Source of the DNA: Phycisphaeraceae bacterium
Lineage (GTDB): Bacteria > Planctomycetota > Phycisphaerae > Phycisphaerales > Zrk34
Direction of reading: 5' to 3'
Length of the DNA stretch: 32,462 nt
Assembly (NCBI GenBank): GCA_028282685.1
Contig: JANQHK010000003.1
Coordinates: 1-32,462 of the forward strand
The translations under genes and the position numbers were made by a program. A model generated the notes under the pieces. That model ran no database searches. It had not been told where the DNA came from and worked only from the letters and a program-made list of their open reading frames with translations. Shown one piece after another: positions 23,348 to 32,109 of this stretch. Every line of letters starts with the position of its first letter. The stretch's first letter is position 1.

Positions 23348-24673
23348 TCACATCACCCAGGGCTTGCGCTGTCGGCGGTCGAGCATGGCCTTGCCTCGAG
23401 CGTTGTTGGTGATCGTTTCTTTCTTGGGATCCCAGTGGATTTCCGCGCCCGTACGAATGACGATGTCCGACAGGTGGCTGATCGTATCGCTGCGGATGGC
23501 CGACTCGAACGGATTGATCGTCTGCTTGCGGCTGCGGATGCAGTCGACGAAGTTGCCCAGGTGCGAGTTGCCGTTGTAGACGCGCTTGTCGCTCGGCTTG
23601 AACTCAAACTTGCTGACGTTCACCAACTCACCCTTCATGTTCAGGTAGCAGGCGTTGCGCGAGACACTCACCCAGCCCTCCTCGCCGTGGAACATCGTCC
23701 CGTCGCCCTTGACGACGCGCGGTTCGACGGCCTCGATAATCGGCTTGGCCTGTTTGGAGTTGAGGAAGCGGACGGGCGTGCCGTCTTCGTACTCCATGTG
23801 GATGTCCCACTCGTACGCCGTATCGGCCAGGCCGCCCGATGCGATCCGGCCCGTGCCGGCGTACTTGACCGGACAGGTGTGATCGGCCTGCATGCCCCAC
23901 TGGAGCAGATCGAGCGGGTGGGCGCCCCAGCCGGCGATGAAGCCGAGCGCATAGTCGTAAATGTACCAGGCGCCTTGCTTGCGGACACGGTCTTTGCAGA
24001 AGGGCTTTTCCGGAGCCGGGCCGAGCCAGCGGTCGTAATCGAAACCTTCGGGGATCGGCGCCTCTTTCTGCACACCCCACTTCGCCGGGCCCTGCGGCGC
24101 CCAGACATCGACGCGCTTGATCTTGCCGATGTAACCGTTGTAGATCAGGTCCATGGCGGTCTGGCTGGACTTCATCGAGCGCTGCTGCGTGCCGTACTGG
24201 AAGATGACCTTGTTCTTCTCGATCGCCTGGCGCAGTTTGGTCGCCCAGGCCATCGCGATACCCAGCGGCTTTTCAACGTACATGTCTTTCTTGGCCAACG
24301 CGGCATGGTAGGCGATGGGGACGTGCCAATGGTCCGGCGTGGAGACGACAATGCCGTCCACGGCGTCAAGCGCCAGTACCTCTTTGTAATCGACGTAGGG
24401 CTTGCAGACTTCCGAGCCGTAGTGATTGTTGCACTTCTTGGCGAAGCCCTCGCGGCGGTCCTGGAAGCAATCGCAGGCCGCGATAACGCGCACGTCATCT
24501 CGTCTTCGCGCCAGATTATGCCAGACATTCTGGTTGCAGCGGCTTCCGGTGCCGATGGCGGCGATGTTCACCTTGTCATTGGCTCCGAAAGCCGAACGGG
24601 GAATGAACATCGGGGCCGTGGCGGCGACGAGCGAGGCCTGGAGAAATCGACGACGAGAGGTTTTCTGATTCAT
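23348..24673 (-). CDS. Tat-exported Gfo/Idh/MocA-family oxidoreductase
   Basis: 441 residues. The N-terminus TSRRRFLQASLVAATA is a twin-arginine signal, so the folded protein with bound NAD(P) would be exported. The Rossmann loop is IAAIGTGSR (41-45 GTGSR). EKP (134-136, in MYVEKPLG) is the family catalytic and binding motif, and STPDHWHVP is typical of the large planctomycete group. It likely oxidises or reduces a sugar or sugar acid. AAGGA lies nine bases before the ATG. A TATAAT (minus strand, near 24703-24708) is a possible -10 box without a good -35. It sits between the isomerase and the sulfatase genes. Confidence 0.92.
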   Translation of the reverse strand: MNQKTSRRRFLQASLVAATAPMFIPRSAFGANDKVNIAAIGTGSRCNQNVWHNLARRRDDVRVIAACDCFQDRREGFAKKCNNHYGSEVCKPYVDYKEVLALDAVDGIVVSTPDHWHVPIAYHAALAKKDMYVEKPLGIAMAWATKLRQAIEKNKVIFQYGTQQRSMKSSQTAMDLIYNGYIGKIKRVDVWAPQGPAKWGVQKEAPIPEGFDYDRWLGPAPEKPFCKDRVRKQGAWYIYDYALGFIAGWGAHPLDLLQWGMQADHTCPVKYAGTGRIASGGLADTAYEWDIHMEYEDGTPVRFLNSKQAKPIIEAVEPRVVKGDGTMFHGEEGWVSVSRNACYLNMKGELVNVSKFEFKPSDKRVYNGNSHLGNFVDCIRSRKQTINPFESAIRSDTISHLSDIVIRTGAEIHWDPKKETITNNARGKAMLDRRQRKPWVM

Positions 24674-24748
24674 CTGTGTGGTCCTTAAATTCGGGTTTTT
24701 CTATTATAAGACGCCGGCCGTGGACCGCGCCTTTCATTTCCCTGTCAA

Positions 24749-25594
24749 TCAGGCGCCGCTCCACTGTTGCAGGCGTTCGGCGGAGGTTTTCACGGTTTCG
24801 GCCCCGGCCACTTCGAGTGTCGTGGGGCCGTCGAATCCCTGTTCGAGCAGGGCTTCGACGAGTTGCTGGATGCCCACAACGCCATCGCCGAGGGGAATCA
24901 GGCCCATGCCGCAGCCGAACATCTTGCCTCGCTGGGCCTGCATCTCGGCGGGCATGTCTTTCCAGTGAACGTGCTTGATCCGTTTGCCGAGGACTTTGAC
25001 GAATTCGTGCGGATCGCCGCCACCCAGCCAGCTGTTGCCCGTGTCGAGGTTGACGCCGACCGTTTCCTCGTGGCCGAGGGTATCGAGGATCGACTGCATG
25101 CCCTCGACGGTGTCGGTCAGGATGCCGTGCGGCTCGATCAGCAGCTCAATGCCCAGTTCCTCAGCCCATCGCACCGGCTCGTGAAGTTTGTCGGCGATCG
25201 CGAACAGCATCTGGTCACGCGTCAGCTTGTGACCGAAGTCCGTCTTGGGATCACCCTCGGTGGTGATTACCTGCTTGATGCCGAGCAAATGGGCCAGGCG
25301 GATTGCCTTGATGATTTCGTGGGTGCCGTAGCGGTCCGGGGCGGGGGGGTCGAGCAGGTTGGCATGGGCGCAGACGCTGGTGAGTGTGATGTTGAATTCG
25401 TCGACCATCGCGCGGATCGTGGCGGGGTGACTGTCCAGACTCATCGATGCCGCGAAGCCGTACTCCACACCCAGCATGCCGCCGTTGTGGTTGTCGGTCA
25501 GGTCGGCGTAATCGATACCCAGTTCACGGATCGCCTGGAACTGGCGACGCATCGGTGTGAACGGCTCCACCAGGGCGAAACATCCGATGATCAT
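24749..25594 (-). CDS. sugar phosphate isomerase/epimerase-family TIM-barrel protein
   Basis: 281 residues, cytoplasmic. It has the AP-endonuclease-2-like TIM barrel of xylose-isomerase-type epimerases. Candidate metal ligands are the Glu in LLIEPHG, the Asp and Asn of VGVNLDTGNSW, the His in KHVHWKD and the Glu in TTLEVAG. ATG 25594 has GGAGG seven bases upstream. It is the first gene of the cassette, followed after 75 bases by the oxidoreductase and then the sulfatase. Together these suggest desulfation outside the cytoplasm and isomerisation of the released sugar, although the exact sugar is unknown. Confidence 0.88.
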   Translation of the reverse strand: MIIGCFALVEPFTPMRRQFQAIRELGIDYADLTDNHNGGMLGVEYGFAASMSLDSHPATIRAMVDEFNITLTSVCAHANLLDPPAPDRYGTHEIIKAIRLAHLLGIKQVITTEGDPKTDFGHKLTRDQMLFAIADKLHEPVRWAEELGIELLIEPHGILTDTVEGMQSILDTLGHEETVGVNLDTGNSWLGGGDPHEFVKVLGKRIKHVHWKDMPAEMQAQRGKMFGCGMGLIPLGDGVVGIQQLVEALLEQGFDGPTTLEVAGAETVKTSAERLQQWSGA

Positions 25595-25610
25595 TGAATT
25601 GCCTCCGAAT

Positions 25611-25700
25611 TCATTAACCACAGAGGGCTGCGGAGAACCACAGAGAAGTCATTATAAAGAAGTTCACCTCTGTGGTCCTCTGTGATCTCTGTAGTGAATC
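25611..25700. repeat. CCACAGAG-type repeat arranged as an inverted pair, copy 3
   Basis: Left arm: AACCACAGAGGGCTGCGGAG plus AACCACAGAGAAG (25616-25648). Right arm: CACCTCTGTGGTCCTCTGTG followed by ATCTCTGTAGTG (25666-25697). The two are imperfect inverted copies around an AT-rich centre (CATTATAAAG). It lies between the divergent isomerase and argH genes, so it must overlap their promoters. It shares its unit with 12385-12412. Confidence 0.75.
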
Positions 25701-25764
25701 ATAATCGCTGGAGGCGATTTCGTCAGCCCCAGGGCCGTGGCCCGCAGACTATCGCCCTGATATC

Positions 25765-27210
25765 ATGGCCCCCATGAGCGGAAGCCAAAAACCCTGGGAG
25801 CACGTCAAATCCGGCGGAAGCGAGGCCGACCCGCTTGCCGCGCGGTTCGTTGAATCGCTCAGCTACGACACCCGGCTGTACAAGCACGATATTGCCGGGT
25901 CCATCGCCCATGCGCGCATGCTACAGCACGTCGGGCTGATCACCGAAGACGATCTGGCCGCCATTGAGAAAGGCCTTGGGGAGATTGAAGAAGAAATTGA
26001 GGCCGCCGGCGTCACCGGGTGGGGGGGATGGAAGATCGAATTGGAAGACGTGCACATGTGCATCGAAGCGGCGCTGATCGAGAAGATCGGTGAGCCGGGC
26101 AAAAAACTGCACACCGGCCGAAGTCGAAACGACCAGGTGGCAACGGACTTGGCGATGTGGTGCAAAGAGGCAGCCGGCGAAATGCTCTTGTCCGCCACAA
26201 CCCTGGCCGACACCTTCAGCGAACTGGCAAACCGACAGGGCCGTCTTGTCATGCCGTCGTACACACATCTTCAGCGGGCGCAGCCCATCGTGCTGGGAGG
26301 CGAACTGCAGGCATGGGCCGACGCTTTCACCGGATGCTTCGCTCGGTGCGGTGTTTTGATGGACCTGCATGGCCGCTGTCCACTGGGCAGCGGCGCCATT
26401 GCCGGCAGCAGTTTGGCGTTGGATCGCCACAAGAGCGCTGACGATTTGCAGTTGTTCTCCGGGCCGTCCAACAACGCAATCGAGGCAACCGCTTCGCGCG
26501 ATGTCGCCATCGATTTCGTCTACGCGCTGTCCATGACCGCCATGTGGCTTTCGCGCTGGGCCGAGCAGTGGATCATCTACATGACCAGCGAGTTCGGCTT
26601 CCTTTCCATTGGCGATGCGTACACCACCGGCTCGTCCATGATGCCGCAGAAGCGCAACCCCGACATGCTGGAACTGATCCGTGGACGGTGCGGAACCGTC
26701 TACGGCCACCTCGTCTCTCTGTTGACGATCTGCAAGGGGCTGACCGTCGGTTACAACCGCGATCTGCAGGAAGACAAGCGTCACGTTTTTTCTGCGTACG
26801 ATACGGTGAAGGACTGCCTTGAGATGGCGACGCAAATCGTGCGCTCGGCCAGGTTCAACGAAGATCGCATCAAGGCGTCACTGGACACCGGTTTCCTCGA
26901 TGCGACGTCTTTAGCTGAGTACCTCGTCACCAAGGGCGTGCCGTTCCGCACGGCGCACCAGATCGTCGGTGCGCTGGTGTGGCACTGTATCGATAACAAC
27001 ATGACCAAGCTGTCCGATTTGTCCGTCGAGCAGATGCGCCAGGGGGCTGCGGATCTTGCACCGCGCGACGCGATCGCTGAAGACGTATACGACTGGCTCG
27101 GCGCGGAAAATGTCGTCAAACGCTATCAAACCCACGGCAACGCCGGTCTCAGCGGTTTCAAACAGCAACTGGCCCAGTGGAAGCAACGGCTCGACAAATC
27201 TTCGCCGTAA
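25765..27210 (+). CDS. argH: argininosuccinate lyase
   Basis: 481 residues, last step of arginine synthesis, splitting argininosuccinate into arginine and fumarate. The superfamily signature GSSMMPQKRNPD (catalytic Ser loop) is intact. Other blocks are HTGRSRNDQVATDLAMW and SYTHLQRAQPI (catalytic His). The usual N-terminal KxWGGRF is altered to KPWEHVKSGGS...AARFVESL. ATG 25765 is used; ATG 25774 is equally possible. No argG or other arg gene is adjacent. About 210 non-coding bases follow, with no terminator that I can support. Confidence 0.94.
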   Translation: MAPMSGSQKPWEHVKSGGSEADPLAARFVESLSYDTRLYKHDIAGSIAHARMLQHVGLITEDDLAAIEKGLGEIEEEIEAAGVTGWGGWKIELEDVHMCIEAALIEKIGEPGKKLHTGRSRNDQVATDLAMWCKEAAGEMLLSATTLADTFSELANRQGRLVMPSYTHLQRAQPIVLGGELQAWADAFTGCFARCGVLMDLHGRCPLGSGAIAGSSLALDRHKSADDLQLFSGPSNNAIEATASRDVAIDFVYALSMTAMWLSRWAEQWIIYMTSEFGFLSIGDAYTTGSSMMPQKRNPDMLELIRGRCGTVYGHLVSLLTICKGLTVGYNRDLQEDKRHVFSAYDTVKDCLEMATQIVRSARFNEDRIKASLDTGFLDATSLAEYLVTKGVPFRTAHQIVGALVWHCIDNNMTKLSDLSVEQMRQGAADLAPRDAIAEDVYDWLGAENVVKRYQTHGNAGLSGFKQQLAQWKQRLDKSSP

Positions 27211-27423
27211 AACCGGTTGCGCCGCCTGCCCACAATTCCTTGTTGACGCGTGAAAGATGGCCGGTTCCATCGCCGTCTAAATCTGACGTACGGATTCCAC
27301 CCCCGCCGACGAACGTTGCGTGCACAATGGGGCCCACGCAATAAGTCACCGGACTGCCGCGTTCTGTGTATAACGCGCAGGATCGACCCCCGTTTGCGGG
27401 GCGAACCGATGAAGGAGCATGCC

Positions 27424-27840
27424 ATGATCGCGACGAACGCCAACATCCCGATGCTGGATCGGCCGGCCATTCGTTTTCTGATGTCGCGCAAAGATGGCCG
27501 CCTGGAAACCTATGAACTTGGTTCCACGCGCGTCCATGCCACGCACGTGGTTTATCAGAGCGAGCCGAACGGTACGTTCCGCGTGCGTTTGCCCCTCGAC
27601 GACGACCATGCCCGCGCCATCCGTGAGGGCGGATTCACCACGCTGACCGTCTACGATCCCTCGGGCCCGCATCCACGACTGCCGCTGCGCGATGCGGACG
27701 GCCTGCCCACGATCAACGCCATCGCCCACGTCAGCGTGCTGACCGAAACCCGGCACGAAGCCCACGGCGATGAACTGCTGGTCGCGCTGCGCATCTGCGA
27801 TTTGCAGGTCTACCTCCATGCGGAAAAAGCCACGGCCTGA
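27424..27840 (+). CDS. unrecognised 138-residue protein
   Basis: Start ATG 27424 has a good GAAGGAG six bases upstream; an in-frame ATG at 27409 lies within that site. The protein is soluble and mixed alpha/beta: PAIRFLMSRKDGRLETYELG, VRLPLDDDHARAIREGG, LLVALRICDLQVYLHAEKA. It has no signal peptide, no cysteine cluster and no motif I can assign. Codon use and base composition match its neighbours, and the strong ribosome-binding site supports translation. It lies between argH and thiL on the same strand, with 68 bases to thiL. Confidence 0.72.
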   Translation: MIATNANIPMLDRPAIRFLMSRKDGRLETYELGSTRVHATHVVYQSEPNGTFRVRLPLDDDHARAIREGGFTTLTVYDPSGPHPRLPLRDADGLPTINAIAHVSVLTETRHEAHGDELLVALRICDLQVYLHAEKATA

Positions 27841-27908
27841 TATCACCCGCCACCCCGAATCCGATTGCCCGGGCCACCCGCGCGGCGGTTTTGTACAATA
27901 CCGATGTG

Positions 27909-28835
27909 ATGCGTGAGTTCGAGTTGCTCCAGCACGTCTTCGGACGCAATGCCGATTTGCCGGAATCGGTGTCGATCCCGCCCGGCGACGACATGGGCGC
28001 GATCACTCTCGGCGGGCAGACCGTGCTGATGACCGTGGACCAGGTGATCGACGGCATCCACGTGAACACCGGTTCCTCGCCGCTCGATTTGATCGCCCGC
28101 AAGTCCATCGTGCGCAACCTTTCGGACGTGGCCGCAATGGCGGCGCTGCCCGTGGCCGCCGTGGTTGCCGCGTGTCTGCCGCGCGATTTCGGCGAAGATC
28201 GCACCCGGCAGTTGTTTGACGCCCTGGCCGAAACCGCGGAGCGTTACCGCTGCCCGTTGGTTGGGGGCGATATCAGCATTGCCGATCGGCCGCTGGCGCT
28301 GACCGTTACTGTGTTTGCCGATCCGGCGGGTGTCGAGCCGATCCGCCGCGGCGGGGCGAAGCCCGGCGATGCGGTGTTCGTCACTGGAAAACTCGGCGGG
28401 GCGTGGGACGAAAGCGGTGGGGGGGCTCACCTGACCGCCGAGCCGCGTCTTTTATTGGCCCGTCAACTTGCCGAAGCCCTCGCCGCCGACCTGCACAGCA
28501 TGATCGACCTGTCCGACGGCCTGGCGCGCGATCTGCTGCACATCTGCGAGCACTCCTGTGTCGACGCCGTGATCGAAACCGCATCCATCCCGGTCCGTGA
28601 CCAGCTTCCCGAGCCGCGTTGGAAACGCGCGCTGGGCGACGGGGAGGATTACGAGTTGTGTTTCACCGTTTCGGATTCCGCCGTCGCGCGCGTCCCCAAA
28701 CGGATCGGTGGCGTGCCCATCACCCGTATCGGCCGAACCGAACCGCTGCATGATGTCAGGCCGTGCATCACGCTTCATCACGCCGATGGTTCCGTCGAGC
28801 CGTGCCCGCAAGTCGGCTGGGAGCACCAATCATGA
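27909..28835 (+). CDS. thiL: thiamine-monophosphate kinase
   Basis: 308 residues, phosphorylates thiamine monophosphate to the diphosphate cofactor. It belongs to the PurM/ThiL ATP-binding fold: GDDMGA (26-31), MTVDQVIDGIHV, ARKSIVRNLSDVAAMAALP, LVGGDIS, and IDLSDGLARDL in the second half, then GDGEDYELCF. All metal-binding acidic blocks are present. ATG 27909 is preferred; GTG 27906 is in frame. A TACAAT at 27893-27898 is a possible -10 box. The stop overlaps the tsaE-yacG start (ATGA), so the two are translationally coupled. Confidence 0.94.
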   Translation: MREFELLQHVFGRNADLPESVSIPPGDDMGAITLGGQTVLMTVDQVIDGIHVNTGSSPLDLIARKSIVRNLSDVAAMAALPVAAVVAACLPRDFGEDRTRQLFDALAETAERYRCPLVGGDISIADRPLALTVTVFADPAGVEPIRRGGAKPGDAVFVTGKLGGAWDESGGGAHLTAEPRLLLARQLAEALAADLHSMIDLSDGLARDLLHICEHSCVDAVIETASIPVRDQLPEPRWKRALGDGEDYELCFTVSDSAVARVPKRIGGVPITRIGRTEPLHDVRPCITLHHADGSVEPCPQVGWEHQS

Positions 28836-29470
28836 GCGATGCGCCCCATGCCATCGCGTGGACCAGCGGTTCACTCGAGCAAACGCTCGAGCTGGGCCGG
28901 ACGTTGGGAAGCATCGTCAAACCGGGCGACGTGATCGGGCTGGTCGGGTCGCCCGGGGCCGGTAAGACGCAACTGGTGCGCGGACTTGCCGAGGGAATCG
29001 ACGCCGATCCGCGTCTGGTGTCCAGCCCGACCTTTGTGCTCGCTTGCGAATACGAAGGCCGCCACACACTGATCCATATCGACGCCTACCGCATTGAGAG
29101 TCTGTCCGACCTGGAATCGATCGGCTGGGAGTCGCAACGCTTTGTGGATGTGGTAACGGTGATCGAATGGGCCGATCGCATTGCCGATCACTTGCCCGGC
29201 GATTGCCTGATGATTGAACTGGAACACCTTGACGAAGCGCGCCGCCGCATAACGATGTGCGCAAGCGGTTCCTGGGCCGAGCGAATCGTTCCCATTCGGC
29301 AACAGTTCACGGGCGATGCACGCTGTCCGATCTGCGAGAAACCGGTTTTGGGCGACAGTCCGTTTTTTCCGTTTTGCTGCGAACGTTGCCGCATGGTCGA
29401 CCTGAACCGCTGGTTCAATGGTGATTACAGCATCGGTCGGCCGTACGATCCCCTGGCCGATGACGTATGA
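28832..29470 (+). CDS. tsaE: TsaE-YacG fusion protein
   Basis: 212 residues. Residues 1-150 are TsaE, the ATPase needed for t6A37 tRNA modification: Walker A GSPGAGKT (39-46), SSPTF (64-68), HIDAYR (82-87) and EWADR (112-116). Residues 160-210 form a second domain, CPICEKPV...PFCCERCRMVDLNRWFNGDY. Cys165, Cys168, Cys182 and Cys186 give the CX2C...CX3C zinc finger of YacG, and the downstream Asp-Leu-x-Arg-Trp is also YacG-like. In E. coli YacG is a separate ~65-residue DNA gyrase inhibitor. No frameshift or stop separates the two parts. The ATG overlaps the thiL stop. A weak GC-rich hairpin without a T run follows. Confidence 0.88.
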   Translation: MSDAPHAIAWTSGSLEQTLELGRTLGSIVKPGDVIGLVGSPGAGKTQLVRGLAEGIDADPRLVSSPTFVLACEYEGRHTLIHIDAYRIESLSDLESIGWESQRFVDVVTVIEWADRIADHLPGDCLMIELEHLDEARRRITMCASGSWAERIVPIRQQFTGDARCPICEKPVLGDSPFFPFCCERCRMVDLNRWFNGDYSIGRPYDPLADDV

Positions 29471-29505
29471 AGTTACGTGTAGCCGCCGCGTCACATGCGG
29501 CGCGC

Positions 29506-31533
29506 TTACTCGACGGCTTTAGGTAACGGGGCGGTGGAACAGCGCAGATACTTATCGAACCATGCCAGATCCCATTGCATCCGCTGCACAAGATGCTCGT
29601 ATCGATTCAAGTGGTGGCCTTCACCGGGAAAGACCATCAGTTGCGTATCCACGTTTCGGTAATGTTTCAAAGCGCGATGTAATGAGTAGGCGTTGGCGGG
29701 AGGGCAGCGCGGATCGCGTTCACCAACCTGGATGAGCGTGGCTGCGGTCACACGGTTCAGTCGGTGGAGGGGAGAAGCGTTGCGATAGCGGTTCGGTTTC
29801 TCCCAAGGCAATCCGCCCATGAAGTTAATCACCCAGCCGGGCGTATCCATCAGTCCCCATTGCATGTTCATGTCCACGATGCTCGCCCCGGTGATCGCCG
29901 CTTTGAAGCGATCGCTGTGCGTAATCAAGCAGTTGGTCAGGTATCCGCCGTAGCTCCAGCCCTTCACGCCGATCTTGTTCGGATCCGCAATGCCGCGATC
30001 GACCATCGTCTCGATTCCCGACAGGACGTCTTTGACTTCGATGCCGTTGTTGTTGCCGATCAGCTCCTCAATGAACCGGTCGCCGTATCCTGTCGAGCCC
30101 CGGTAATTCGGACAGAACACCGCATATCCCTGTGCAGCAAGCAGGACGCGCCCCCGAAAGAATCGCATGCGCATCAGGTTTGAAGACGTCGGCCCGCCAT
30201 GCAGATACACGATCATGGGCAGGGGGGTGTCGCCCCGGTAGTCGGGCGGCAGTTCCAGTACGCCCTCGATCGTCTTGCCATCTGCTCCTTTCCATTGCAC
30301 CAAAGACATCTGGGGCACTTTCCATGAATCGATCTGCGGATTGATGTTCGTCAAACGCGCCGGCTTGCGATCCGATCGATACAAGTAGATGTCATTCGGC
30401 CGGGTGGGGGAGCTTTGAACCACGGCTGCGGCACCGTCCGCCGCAACGCTGTAGCTTCCAATCACCACATTCCCCGGCGTGATGGTCCGCAACGGACCCG
30501 ATTGACCGCCCCGAACTCCAGGCACGCAGTACAACCGTTGATAACCTTTCTCCTGCGCCAGAAAGTAGAGATCGCGGCTGCCGGCCCGGCTATGCAGCGA
30601 AGAGTCTCGCGGAGACAACGTGGCGGGGCGATTCAGTTTCGCCAGCGTGGTCTGTCCATCCTTGATTTCGGCGGAGTAGAAGAGAGGCGGATAACCGTCG
30701 TAACCGACAGCGAAGGCCAACGCTTCGCCGTCCCCCAGCCAGTTCAGGTTGGTCAACCAACCGTATGGCGAGCGATGTCCATCCCGCCAGCCGGGCGGAG
30801 TGATGCAGTGGGTGGTTCCCGCGGCCGTCTCGTACAGATGCAGTTCGGACCAACCTTCGTGGCTGAACAGCGTCTCGTCCGGAGTCGTGATGATCGCGAT
30901 ATACCGCCGACTTGGTGATACGGCCAGTTCCCGCGCCACCGAATCGATGACGAACGAAGTCGCATCCACATCGCTATTCAAGACATCGTGATAAATGCGC
31001 GATTGTGAACCGGGGCCATTGCCCTCATGGCATACGTAATACAGATGGATAATACCCGCATCGTCGACAGCAACGTCAAAGGACTTCACGGCCGTCTGCG
31101 CATGTGAAATCCTTACCGGATCAATTGCCCCATCCTGCATGGAGACGCGCCAGACCTGCTGCTTGTGGAGAAAATAGATGGAGCGGCTGTCGGGATTCCA
31201 CTTCATTTGAGAAACGGAACCGGACAGTTCAACATGCCGGACGGTATCCAACCGCGGCACGCCGGATGATGTCCCGGTGATGCGCCCCAGGCAAAGCCGA
31301 TGCTTTCGTACACGTTCGTCGGTATCCCAGGACCGCTGGACATACGCGATCCGCTGCCCATCCGGTGACAAAGCGATTGCCGTCAGGGCCCGAATCGAAA
31401 AGTAGTCCGATATCTGTATGTCATGCACGCGTTTTTTCTGCTGCGGGTGCTCCGCACTGACAGAAGCTGCAAGACATGCCGCAACGCAACCGCAAACAGA
31501 CCATACATATAAACGACCGGTGAACAAGTGCAT
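29506..31533 (-). CDS. secreted S9-family prolyl oligopeptidase-like peptidase
   Basis: 675 residues. A signal peptide (YVWSVCGCVAACLAASVSA) is followed by a beta-propeller region of about 400 residues with repeated blades (IALSPDGQRIAYVQRSW, MKWNPDSRSIYFL). Then comes an alpha/beta hydrolase domain with Ser about 527 (KGWSYGGYL), Asp about 607 (GERDPRCPP) and His about 640 (GEGHH). This is the acylaminoacyl-peptidase / dipeptidyl-peptidase IV layout, and it should trim peptides outside the cytoplasm. ATG 31533 has AAAGGG upstream; an in-frame ATC or earlier start at 31563 is unlikely. It has its own promoter (31573-31602) despite lying 79 bases after the Fur-family gene. Confidence 0.92.
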   Translation of the reverse strand: MHLFTGRLYVWSVCGCVAACLAASVSAEHPQQKKRVHDIQISDYFSIRALTAIALSPDGQRIAYVQRSWDTDERVRKHRLCLGRITGTSSGVPRLDTVRHVELSGSVSQMKWNPDSRSIYFLHKQQVWRVSMQDGAIDPVRISHAQTAVKSFDVAVDDAGIIHLYYVCHEGNGPGSQSRIYHDVLNSDVDATSFVIDSVARELAVSPSRRYIAIITTPDETLFSHEGWSELHLYETAAGTTHCITPPGWRDGHRSPYGWLTNLNWLGDGEALAFAVGYDGYPPLFYSAEIKDGQTTLAKLNRPATLSPRDSSLHSRAGSRDLYFLAQEKGYQRLYCVPGVRGGQSGPLRTITPGNVVIGSYSVAADGAAAVVQSSPTRPNDIYLYRSDRKPARLTNINPQIDSWKVPQMSLVQWKGADGKTIEGVLELPPDYRGDTPLPMIVYLHGGPTSSNLMRMRFFRGRVLLAAQGYAVFCPNYRGSTGYGDRFIEELIGNNNGIEVKDVLSGIETMVDRGIADPNKIGVKGWSYGGYLTNCLITHSDRFKAAITGASIVDMNMQWGLMDTPGWVINFMGGLPWEKPNRYRNASPLHRLNRVTAATLIQVGERDPRCPPANAYSLHRALKHYRNVDTQLMVFPGEGHHLNRYEHLVQRMQWDLAWFDKYLRCSTAPLPKAVE

Positions 31534-31572
31534 AGACACCCTTTGCAGGCAGTCGGTGATCAATCACTCGTT

Positions 31573-31602
31573 GTATTATTGGGAGCAGGGCTCAGCGGTC
31601 AA
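31573..31602 (-). promoter_or_regulatory. promoter for the S9 peptidase
   Basis: On the minus strand: TTGACC (31602-31597), 18 bases, TAATAC (31578-31573). Confidence 0.6.
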
Positions 31603-31612
31603 TCGAAAACTG

Positions 31613-32089
31613 TTATCCGTTGACGTCATCGCCGGCATCTTTGCTGACACCGTAGATCAGGAACCGGTGGCCGATGGCGTCGAATCCGTGGTCTTTTGCG
31701 ATGCGGCTGCGAATCTTATCCAGGGCGTCATCGTTGAACTCGATGATTTTGCCTGTCTCAATACAGACCAGGTGATCCATGGGACGCCGGCCGAAGATGA
31801 GCTGATAATGGGCCTGGCGGGAATCCAGCAGGACCTCCTGAATGATCTCGGCCTCAATCAGGTGCTTGATCGTGCGGTAGATGGTGGCCTTGGAGACGCG
31901 CTGGCCGGCCTGGTGCATCTCGAACAGCAGTTCGTCGACCTCGAACACGCCATTTTTGCTGAGCACGGCATCGAGGATCGTGGCCCGTTCGGCCGTAAAC
32001 TTCAGACCCTTGGATTTCAAGAACCGCCGAAAAACCGCACAAAGCGGCTGGATGATGTCAGAATCGTTCGTTTTGGCGTTTGCTGGCAT
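31613..32089 (-). CDS. Fur-family metal- or peroxide-responsive regulator
   Basis: 158 residues. An N-terminal winged helix (LKFTAERATILDAVL, KATIYRTIKHLIEAEII) is followed by the Fur dimerisation and metal region: HYQLIFGRRPMDHLVCIETG, then KIIEFNDDALDKI. The His and Asp of the regulatory metal site (PMDHLVC) are visible. The C-terminal CxxC pairs of the structural zinc site are absent, leaving only the Cys in HLVC. Fur, Zur and PerR cannot be told apart from sequence alone. Its upstream region carries two GAAATYGCAACTC repeats that look like operators, suggesting autoregulation. Confidence 0.9.
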   Translation of the reverse strand: MPANAKTNDSDIIQPLCAVFRRFLKSKGLKFTAERATILDAVLSKNGVFEVDELLFEMHQAGQRVSKATIYRTIKHLIEAEIIQEVLLDSRQAHYQLIFGRRPMDHLVCIETGKIIEFNDDALDKIRSRIAKDHGFDAIGHRFLIYGVSKDAGDDVNG

Positions 32090-32109
32090 TCGAGACCCTC
32101 AAGATAATT

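Noticed and set aside
23312-24688. 458-codon open frame on the plus strand
   Set aside because: It lies antisense to the oxidoreductase, which has a Tat signal, Rossmann loop and EKP motif. The antisense translation has no family features and reflects GC-rich codon use.
27158-27349. minus-strand frame containing GGGGIRTSD
   Set aside because: Strings like this often come from spurious translation near RNA genes, but no tRNA fold could be made here. It is also antisense to the argH 3' end, so neither a protein nor a tRNA is called.
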